Source: DASUAS01 sp036271015
GTDB taxonomy: Bacteria; Actinomycetota; Acidimicrobiia; IMCC26256; DASPTH01
Assembly: GCA_036271015.1 (NCBI GenBank)
Contig: DATBBL010000279.1
Span: 1 to 5,631 of the forward strand
Length of the DNA: 5,631 bases
Reading direction: 5' to 3'
Part shown: positions 1 to 5,631 of the stretch, one piece after another
How the letters are laid out: each line of letters starts with the position of its first letter
Position numbering within the stretch: position 1 is the first letter of the stretch
The notes under the pieces: model-generated
Databases searched by the model: none
The model's input: the letters and a program-made list of their open reading frames with translations, nothing else
What the model was told of the DNA's origin: nothing
Position numbers and translations under genes: made by a program

Positions 1-1
1 G

Positions 2-1537
<1,536 letters not shown>

Positions 1538-1564
1538 GCACCTCTCCATCCCCTGCCACACGTT

Positions 1565-1594
1565 CGAGGACCAGCCGCTTGCCGCTGGTCCTCG
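1565..1594 (+). terminator. Perfect 11-bp hairpin after clpC, covering the next gene's start
   Basis: CGAGGACCAGC (1565-1575) is the exact reverse complement of GCTGGTCCTCG (1584-1594), with the 8-base loop CGCTTGCC. It begins 27 bases after the clpC stop, where an intrinsic terminator or attenuator would be expected. No T-run follows, so it would be an I-shaped (tail-less) terminator as proposed for actinobacteria, or an mRNA 3'-stabilising or translation-controlling structure. The left arm contains the GAGGA ribosome-binding sequence, and the loop contains the TTG start of the downstream lipoprotein gene. The structure is directly visible; its role is inferred. Confidence 0.5.
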
Positions 1595-2397
1595 TCGCGT
1601 TGGCCGTCGCGTTTCTCGCCGTCGCGTGCAAGGTCGACACCACGGTGTCGATCAAGGTGCACGACGACGGGAGCGGAGTGGTCACCGTCACCGCGGTCCT
1701 CGATCCCGACGCGGTCGCGGCGGCCGTGGCCGGCGGCGGCAAGCTCGAGGACCGGGTGCGCCTCGGTGACCTCACCCGGGCGGGGTGGACGGTGCACCCG
1801 TGGGTCCGGGCCGCCGACGGCTCCGCGCAGCTCGTGCTCACCAAACCCTTCAGCTCACCGGCGCAGGTCGCCGGCATCATGCACGAGATCAGCGGCGCCA
1901 CCGGCCCGCTGCGCGATGTCACCGTCACGCGCGACCGGGGCGTCTTCTCCACCACCTACTCGACCCGCGGCACGGTCGACCTCCAGACCCTCAAGACCGG
2001 GCTGACCGCTGATCCGGCGGTGGTGGCCGCGCTCGCCAACCAGAAGGTCGACGTGAACGCGATCGACCAGTCCCTGCTCGCCGCCATCCGCGACTCGTTC
2101 GGCTTGAAGCTGGCGATCGACCTGCCAGGGCGGGCCACGACGGTGCGGGGCGTGAGTGGCAAGGCGACCGCGGTCGACACGTCGAGCTCGGTGCTCGACA
2201 CGCAGCGGGTCGTGCTGGTCGTCGTCGCGCTGGTGCTGGTCGCGCTGGCGGTGCTGGTGCTGCTGTGGCCCGGCCGGCGGCGGCGCCGGGGCGCTAGGCG
2301 TGGTCGGCGAGCCAGCGCGGGAACGGCAGCAGCGACTCCAGCACCGTCGTCGCGCCGGCGGCGCGCAGCTCCGCCGCCGGGTGCGGACCGGTCGTGA
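1579..2397 (+). CDS. Putative LppM-like lipoprotein with C-terminal membrane anchor
   Basis: Unnamed 272-residue envelope protein. The N-terminus is a hydrophobic segment (residues 3-16) ending in FLAVAC, a plausible lipobox with lipidated Cys17. Residues 18-200 form a soluble, beta-rich-looking extracytoplasmic domain opening with a VDTTVSIKVHDDGSG segment. One strong membrane helix follows at 211-230 (Val/Leu/Ala-rich, ending LLW), then an Arg-rich, presumably cytoplasmic tail. A lipid-modified Cys, beta domain and single C-terminal helix is the layout of mycobacterial LppM, a lipoprotein linked to phagosome-maturation control, and resembles DUF3153-type proteins. This assignment is by architecture and a short N-terminal resemblance only. 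The TTG start is chosen because GAGGA (1566-1570) sits 8 bases upstream. The only other in-frame start before the upstream stop at 1519 is CTG 1534, which overlaps the clpC stop as CTGA and would add an Arg-bearing n-region. The last 104 bases overlap the opposing HAD gene, so the native C-terminus is uncertain. Confidence 0.72.
   Translation: MPLVLVALAVAFLAVACKVDTTVSIKVHDDGSGVVTVTAVLDPDAVAAAVAGGGKLEDRVRLGDLTRAGWTVHPWVRAADGSAQLVLTKPFSSPAQVAGIMHEISGATGPLRDVTVTRDRGVFSTTYSTRGTVDLQTLKTGLTADPAVVAALANQKVDVNAIDQSLLAAIRDSFGLKLAIDLPGRATTVRGVSGKATAVDTSSSVLDTQRVVLVVVALVLVALAVLVLLWPGRRRRRGARRGRRASAGTAAATPAPSSRRRRAAPPPGADRS
2269..2290. terminator. Weak GC-rich inverted repeat between convergent genes
   Basis: CCCGGC (2269-2274) pairs with GCCGGG (2285-2290) around a 10-base CGG-repeat loop. 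It lies just past the stop of the minus-strand HAD gene and inside the 3' part of the lipoprotein gene, so it could help end transcription of the HAD gene. The stem is short, there is no T-tract on either strand, and such repeats arise by chance in DNA this GC-rich. Low confidence. Confidence 0.2.
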
Positions 2398-2914
2398 CAC
2401 CGACCATGTGGGCACGGGCGCGCCGCGCGGCCCGCACGTCGTTGGGCGTGTCACCCACGTACACCGCGGCACCCTCGTCCAGCAGCGTGTCGGCCTTGCC
2501 GTCGGCGTAGCGCCACCCGAAGACCGCGTCGACGTGGACGCCGACCGCCAGCCCCACCTGGTCGAGGCAGCGCCGGGCGTTGGGCTCGTACTTGGCGGTG
2601 ACCACGACGGCCCGCCCGCCGGCCTCGTGGACCGCGTCGAGCGCGCCCCGCGCCCCGGGGAGCGGCTCGGTGCAGGGGACGCCGTGCTCCACGTAGAGCT
2701 CCCGGAACCGGTCGGCCCAGCGGACGGCGTCGGCCGCATCGAAGCGCTCACCGAACTCGAGGTCGAGGTTGCGCCGGAGCAGCGCGTCGAGCATGTCGTC
2801 GCCTGCCACCGGGGCTCCCGTCTCCGCCTGCAGCGCGACGAGCGTCGCCGCGATCCCCGGGCGGGAGTCGACCAGGGTCATGTCGAGGTCGAACCCCACC
2901 ACGAGCGGCGCCAC
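2294..2914 (-). CDS. HAD-superfamily phosphatase, phosphoglycolate-phosphatase-like
   Basis: Cytosolic 206-residue haloacid-dehalogenase-type hydrolase, probably a Mg-dependent phosphomonoesterase acting through an aspartyl-phosphate. All four motifs are visible: motif I DLDMT with nucleophile Asp9 and acid/base Asp11; motif II VVVTAK with Thr106; motif III Lys140 in DGKAD; motif IV GDTPND with Asp155 and Asp159. A helical C1-type cap lies between motifs I and II (about 16-85), and the length suits the Gph/PGMB-like branch. The substrate cannot be read from sequence; the motif I Met (DMT where DGT is common) is a mild variation. The start is GTG at 2914-2912. No Shine-Dalgarno sequence is present, but TAGCTT lies 6 bases upstream, which fits a leaderless mRNA. 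A second GTG four codons in is possible but would put the nucleophile very near the N-terminus. The gene diverges from radA and overlaps the lipoprotein gene by 104 bp. The family is certain; the function is unassigned. Confidence 0.9.
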   Translation of the reverse strand: MAPLVVGFDLDMTLVDSRPGIAATLVALQAETGAPVAGDDMLDALLRRNLDLEFGERFDAADAVRWADRFRELYVEHGVPCTEPLPGARGALDAVHEAGGRAVVVTAKYEPNARRCLDQVGLAVGVHVDAVFGWRYADGKADTLLDEGAAVYVGDTPNDVRAARRARAHMVGVTTGPHPAAELRAAGATTVLESLLPFPRWLADHA

Positions 2915-2926
2915 CGGGCGAAGCTA
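2915..2926 (-). promoter_or_regulatory. Candidate leaderless -10 element for the HAD gene
   Basis: On the minus strand TAGCTT (2926-2921) matches TANNNT and is followed by 6 bases before the GTG start, putting transcription initiation at or within a base of the start codon. There is no purine-rich ribosome site in this interval. A -35 match is poor: TGGTGA at 2948-2943, with a 16-base spacer, agrees at three positions with TTGACA. The geometry is observed; promoter function is inferred. Confidence 0.5.
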
Positions 2927-2932
2927 CCGGAC

Positions 2933-2948
2933 TGGTGACGGTTCACCA
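2933..2948. promoter_or_regulatory. 16-bp interrupted palindrome, operator-like
   Basis: TGGTGA (2933-2938), CGGT, then TCACCA (2943-2948) forms a perfect 6-bp inverted repeat with a 4-base centre. It lies in the HAD-radA divergent region and covers the -35 zone of the candidate HAD promoter, a position suited to a dimeric regulator. No family-specific consensus is recognised; a chance repeat is possible. Confidence 0.35.
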
Positions 2949-2957
2949 CCGCCTGCG

Positions 2958-2990
2958 TTGAGTGTCGTACCCCCGTCGTACGGTCCGGCC
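2958..2990 (+). promoter_or_regulatory. Candidate leaderless promoter of radA
   Basis: TTGAGT (2958-2963) resembles a -35 box and TACGGT (2979-2984) fits the TANNNT -10 pattern, with a slightly short 15-base spacer. Six bases (CCGGCC) separate the -10 from the ATG at 2991, so the transcript would begin at the start codon. No Shine-Dalgarno sequence precedes radA, which agrees with leaderless translation. Two GTCGTAC copies (2964-2970 and 2975-2981) lie within the spacer and overlap the -10. Confidence 0.55.
2964..2981 (+). repeat. Direct repeat GTCGTAC x2 with 11-bp period in radA promoter
   Basis: GTCGTAC occurs at 2964-2970 and again at 2975-2981, separated by CCCC, so equivalent bases are 11 bp apart, about one helical turn, on the same face of the DNA. 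The second copy overlaps the candidate -10 and includes the palindrome CGTACG (2977-2982). This arrangement suits a repressor or activator site, but no known regulator motif is recognised. Confidence 0.45.
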
Positions 2991-4364
2991 ATGAGGACGC
3001 GAACGGTGCACCGGTGCTCGGAGTGCGGGGGCGAGTCGCCACGCTGGTTGGGGCGGTGCCCGGCGTGCGAGGCGTGGGGCACGCTGGTGGAGGCGGTTGA
3101 CCTGGCGCGGCCGATGGCCGGCGTCCGGTCGGCGCCGGTCCGCGCCGCGGCCGGCGCTCCCCGGCCCATCGGCGACGTCGACGCCCGGGTCGCGGTGCCC
3201 GTGCCCACCGGGGTGGGCGAGCTCGACCGCGTGCTCGAAGGCGGGTTGGTCCCCGGGTCGGTGTCGCTGCTCGCGGGGGAGCCCGGTATGGGCAAGAGCA
3301 CGCTCCTGTTGCAGGCACTCGGGCGCATCGCCGGGGCCGGCACCACCTGCCTGCTGGTCACCGCGGAGGAGTCGTGCGCGCAGGTGCGGATGCGGGCGGA
3401 GCGCGTCGGCGCCCTGGCAGGCGATCTGCTCGTGGCGGCGGAGACGTCGTTGCCCCACATCCTCGCGCACGTCGACGCGGTCGGGCCCGACGTGTTGGCG
3501 CTCGACTCCATCCAGACCGTCGTCGATCCCGACCTCCCGGGCGCGCCCGGGTCGGTGACCCAGGTGCGCGACTGCGCGTACCGGCTCGTGCAGCAGGCGA
3601 AGGAGCGCGCGCTGTCCACCGTCCTCGTCGGGCACGTCACCAAGGAGGGCACGGTCGCGGGCCCGCGCGTGCTCGAGCACATGGTCGACACCGTCCTTTC
3701 GGTCGACGGCGACCGCGGCCACTCGCTCCGGGCGGTGCACGCGCTCAAGCACCGGTTCGGCGGCACGCGCGAGGTGGGGCTGTTCGAGATGACCGAGCGA
3801 GGCCTGGTCGACGTGCCCGACGCATCGGCGCGCTTCCTCGTCGACCGTCGCCCCGGCGTGCCCGGGTCGGCGGTCGCGGCTGTGCTCGAGGGGGCGCGGC
3901 CGATCCTGGTGGAGGTGCAGGCCCTCGTGATGCGCACCGGCGCGCCGGTGCCCCGCCGCTCGGCCTCGGGTATGGAGTCGGGGCGGCTGGCGATGCTCCT
4001 CGCGGTGCTCGAGCGCCACGCGGGCGTGAAGTCCACCAGCGCCGACGTGTACGCGAGCGTGGCCGGCGGCCTGCGTGTCACCGAGCGTGGCCTCGACCTC
4101 GCGCTCGCGCTCGCGGTCGCCGGAGCGCAGCTCGGGGCGGCAGTCACGCGCGACACGGTGGTCATCGGCGAGCTCGGCCTCGGCGGTGAGGTGCGTTCGG
4201 TGCCGCAGCTGGATCGTCGCCTTCTCGAGGCGGCGCGGCTGGGTTTCTCGCGGGCGGTCGTACCGAAGGGTGCTAGCGACGTCCCGCGCGCGCCGGGTCT
4301 GGAGGTGGCGCCGGTCAGCAGCGTCGGTCACGCAGTGGAGCAGGCGTTGATCCCCGCCGGGTGA
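2991..4364 (+). CDS. radA: DNA repair protein RadA/Sms, branch-migration helicase
   Basis: RecA-like ATPase that moves D-loop branches during homologous recombination and binds DisA in Bacillus. The 457 residues match the usual 450-460. Domains seen: zinc finger CSEC...CPAC with Cys9, Cys12, Cys22 and Cys25; RecA-like core with Walker A GEPGMGKST (96-104), a TAEES segment (124-128) and Walker B VLALDSIQ (168-175); the RadA signature at 253-257, which reads KHRFG rather than the usual KNRFG; and a C-terminal Lon-protease-like domain (about 290-457) with the ESGRLAMLLAVLERHAG segment and GELGLGGEVRSV. RadA is not known to be a protease. The ATG at 2991 is chosen because the zinc finger starts eight residues later; the frame is open back to 2769, but that extension lies inside the divergent HAD gene and does not resemble RadA. 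There is no ribosome-binding site, and TACGGT lies 6 bases upstream, consistent with a leaderless mRNA. It lies 84 bp ahead of disA, a common pairing. Confidence 0.97.
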   Translation: MRTRTVHRCSECGGESPRWLGRCPACEAWGTLVEAVDLARPMAGVRSAPVRAAAGAPRPIGDVDARVAVPVPTGVGELDRVLEGGLVPGSVSLLAGEPGMGKSTLLLQALGRIAGAGTTCLLVTAEESCAQVRMRAERVGALAGDLLVAAETSLPHILAHVDAVGPDVLALDSIQTVVDPDLPGAPGSVTQVRDCAYRLVQQAKERALSTVLVGHVTKEGTVAGPRVLEHMVDTVLSVDGDRGHSLRAVHALKHRFGGTREVGLFEMTERGLVDVPDASARFLVDRRPGVPGSAVAAVLEGARPILVEVQALVMRTGAPVPRRSASGMESGRLAMLLAVLERHAGVKSTSADVYASVAGGLRVTERGLDLALALAVAGAQLGAAVTRDTVVIGELGLGGEVRSVPQLDRRLLEAARLGFSRAVVPKGASDVPRAPGLEVAPVSSVGHAVEQALIPAG

Positions 4365-4375
4365 CACCCGCGGGA
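4351..4375 (+). terminator. Imperfect hairpin over the radA stop codon
   Basis: CGGGT (4358-4362) pairs with ACCCG (4366-4370) around GAC, and outside a small internal loop TCCC (4351-4354) pairs with GGGA (4372-4375). The radA TGA (4362-4364) lies in the hairpin. It may attenuate or protect the radA transcript end. There is no T-run, so full termination before disA is doubtful. Confidence 0.25.
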
Positions 4376-4393
4376 ACCTGACCGGACCTCGGC

Positions 4394-4448
4394 TATCTTG
4401 GTCGCCTCGCCGAGCACCGAGAGCCGAGAGGTAGAGGTAGAGCCCGTC
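4394..4448 (+). promoter_or_regulatory. Candidate disA promoter and purine-rich leader
   Basis: TATCTT (4394-4399) fits a -10 box, though nothing like TTGACA lies 16-18 bases upstream. A start near 4406 would give a leader of about 42 bases. The leader ends in GAGAGG followed by a repeated GTAGAG unit (4426-4442), which offers several overlapping weak ribosome-binding registers 6-11 bases before GTG 4449. disA may therefore have its own promoter in addition to read-through from radA. Confidence 0.35.
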
Positions 4449-5522
4449 GTGCCCGCCCCACCGCGATCGGAAGCCATGATGCGCGCCCTTCGATTGGTGG
4501 CGCCGGGGACGCAGCTGCGCGAGGGCCTCGACCGCATCTTGCAGGCGCGCATGGGCGCGCTGATCGTCGTGGGCGACGGGCCCGACGTGCTCTCGGTGTG
4601 CTCCGGCGGCTTCCTGCTCGATGCCGAGTTCACACCCCAGCGCCTCTCGGAGCTGGCGAAGATGGACGGCGCGATCATCCTCGCGTCCGACACGTCGCGC
4701 GTCGCCCGCGCCAACGTGCACCTCGTCCCGGACCCCAACGTGCCCACCTCGGAGACGGGCACCCGCCACCGCACCGCCGAGCGCGTTGCCCGCCAGCTCG
4801 ACGTTCCGGTGATCACGGTGTCGGAGGACATGTCGCTGGTCGCCATCCACCGGCGGGGCGAGAAGCACACGCTCGAGCCCATCCCGCGTGTGCTGGCGCG
4901 CGCCGACCAGGCGCTCCAGATCCTCGGCCGGTACAAGTCGCGGCTCGATGCGGTGAGCAGCTCCCTGTCGGCACTCGAGGTGGAGGACCTCGTGACCGTG
5001 CGCGATGTCGCCACCGTCTTGCAGCGGGCGGAGATGGTGCGGCGCATCGCCGAGGAGATCGAGGGCTACGTCATCGAGCTCGGTGCCGACGGGCGCCTGG
5101 TGATGCTCCAGCTCGAGGAGCTGGTGGTCGGCGTCGAGGAGGACCGGCGCCTGGTCGCCAAGGACTACTTCCAGTCGACCGACGAGTTCGAGCTGGCGAA
5201 CGTGATGCGCCTCCTGGCCGAGCTGGAGGACGAGGACCTGCTCGACCTCAACCAGGTGGCGTCGGTGCTGCACCTCGACCCCGAGATCGGGATCGACGGT
5301 GCGCTCCAACCGCGCGGCTTCCGGCTGCTGCACAAGATCCCGCGGCTGCCGGAGCTCGTGTCCGACCACGTCGTCGGGCGCTTCTCGAACCTGCAGAAGA
5401 TCATGCGGGCGGGACTGGGCGACCTCACCGAGGTCGAGGGCGTGGGCGAGGTGCGCGCCCGCGCCATCAAGGAAGGCCTCTCCCGCCTGGCCGAGACCTC
5501 GATCCTGGAACGGTACGTGTGA
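4449..5522 (+). CDS. disA: DNA integrity scanning protein DisA, diadenylate cyclase
   Basis: Joins two ATP molecules into c-di-AMP, a second messenger for DNA integrity, osmolyte and wall homeostasis; DisA octamers scan DNA and stop cyclase activity at branched structures. The N-terminal DAC domain (about 17-140) carries DGA (73-75) and RHR (106-108), with the TSETGTRHRTAER context intact, so it should be active. A helical linker spans about 140-290, and a C-terminal helix-hairpin-helix DNA-binding domain includes VEGVGEVRA (329-337). The ending SILERYV resembles Bacillus DisA. The start is GTG 4449, giving 357 residues against about 358-360 in Mycobacterium and Bacillus, with purine-rich AGAGG/GTAGAG upstream. 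TTG 4398 would add 17 residues made largely from the leader's repeats, while ATG 4476 or 4479 would trim the N-terminal helix; GGAAG at 4469-4473 keeps 4479 possible. radA upstream is a known functional partner. Confidence 0.97.
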   Translation: MPAPPRSEAMMRALRLVAPGTQLREGLDRILQARMGALIVVGDGPDVLSVCSGGFLLDAEFTPQRLSELAKMDGAIILASDTSRVARANVHLVPDPNVPTSETGTRHRTAERVARQLDVPVITVSEDMSLVAIHRRGEKHTLEPIPRVLARADQALQILGRYKSRLDAVSSSLSALEVEDLVTVRDVATVLQRAEMVRRIAEEIEGYVIELGADGRLVMLQLEELVVGVEEDRRLVAKDYFQSTDEFELANVMRLLAELEDEDLLDLNQVASVLHLDPEIGIDGALQPRGFRLLHKIPRLPELVSDHVVGRFSNLQKIMRAGLGDLTEVEGVGEVRARAIKEGLSRLAETSILERYV

Positions 5523-5523
5523 C

Positions 5524-5631
5524 ATGGCGGAGCTGAAGCCCGGAACGCAGGAAGTCGACGTCGAGCACATCGTGATCAAGGGGCCCGATGGCACGTCCGT
5601 CGACGCCATCCACGCCCGGCCGGACGGCATG
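5524..5631 (+). CDS. Probable dienelactone-hydrolase-family protein (3'-truncated by window)
   Basis: Only the first 36 codons are present. They begin at ATG 5524, one base after the disA TGA, with GGAACGG (5507-5513) about 10 bases upstream inside disA. The peptide contains a beta-strand-like VEHIVIKGPDGTSVDAIHARPDG segment, typical of the opening of dienelactone-hydrolase-like alpha/beta-hydrolases (substrate-facing strand, PDG turn, then A-x-A/H-ARP leading to the first core strand). The nucleophile elbow and the rest of the catalytic triad lie beyond the window, so activity cannot be judged. The near-zero spacing implies co-transcription and probably translational coupling with disA. The CDS is convincing; the family call rests on a short N-terminus. 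Confidence 0.7.
   Translation, partial: MAELKPGTQEVDVEHIVIKGPDGTSVDAIHARPDGM

Noticed and set aside
2271..2291. CGG-repeat tract as a microsatellite
   Set aside because: Only about four units, readily produced by Arg codons in GC-rich DNA. It is of interest only as a possible indel site at the lipoprotein 3' end.
2156..2938. 260-codon plus-strand frame opposite the HAD gene
   Set aside because: The minus strand carries all four HAD motifs; the plus-strand product is Arg/Val-rich with no recognisable fold and overlaps three other genes.
2769..2990. 74-residue N-terminal extension of radA in the same frame
   Set aside because: It lies inside the divergent HAD gene and its sequence is unlike RadA. 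ATG 2991 gives the normal length and places the zinc finger at the N-terminus.
4372..4400. ECF-sigma-type promoter (GGAAC) upstream of disA
   Set aside because: GGGAACC is present at 4372-4378, but no matching GTC/GTT -10 lies at the required spacing; the first GTC is about 23 bases downstream.
4398..4448. Upstream TTG start for disA adding 17 residues
   Set aside because: The extension overlaps the candidate -10 and RBS-like repeats and would make the protein longer than known DisA proteins; GTG 4449 gives the family length.
2943..5630. Open minus-strand frame of 895 codons spanning the whole radA-disA region
   Set aside because: It is the antisense shadow of two unmistakable plus-strand genes in very GC-rich DNA where stop codons are rare. 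Its translation is low-complexity, rich in Arg, His, Asp and Gly, and shows no domain.

Overview
The window is a gene-dense stretch of very GC-rich DNA (about 70% by eye) that looks like the chromosome of an actinobacterium. The reasons are the GC content and third-position G/C bias, a ClpC with a short UVR-type middle domain, an adjacent radA-disA pair, two candidate leaderless start sites, and a lipoprotein with an LppM-like layout. A lineage such as Acidimicrobiia is possible, but that is a guess and cannot be fixed from this sequence.

Layout from left to right: (i) the 3' two-thirds of clpC (2-1537, +), the AAA+ unfoldase of the ClpCP protease, with its 5' end outside the window; (ii) a small membrane-anchored lipoprotein gene (1579-2397, +) beginning inside a perfect 11-bp hairpin; (iii) a HAD-family phosphatase on the opposite strand (2294-2914, -), overlapping the lipoprotein gene tail to tail by 104 bp; (iv) a 76-bp divergent intergenic region with mirror-image candidate leaderless promoters, a palindrome and a helically phased direct repeat; (v) radA (2991-4364, +), the RecA-like branch-migration helicase; (vi) an 84-bp gap with a hairpin and a purine-rich leader; (vii) disA (4449-5522, +), the diadenylate cyclase that makes c-di-AMP and scans DNA; (viii) the first 36 codons of a probable dienelactone-hydrolase-family enzyme (5524-5631, +), one base after the disA stop. 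No stretch over 300 bases lacks a gene, and I saw no tRNA, rRNA, CRISPR array or mobile element.

Functionally this is mainly a genome-maintenance and proteostasis neighbourhood. RadA and DisA are known partners: in Bacillus, RadA binds DisA and modulates c-di-AMP synthesis at branched recombination intermediates. In Bacillus clpC, radA and disA are consecutive in one operon. Here the same gene order survives, but it is split by the lipoprotein and the inverted HAD gene, so radA must be driven by its own promoter. I found no convincing new multi-gene system. The points most worth following are the junction hairpin, the paired leaderless promoters with operator-like repeats, the odd C-terminal end of the lipoprotein and a variant KNRFG motif in RadA.
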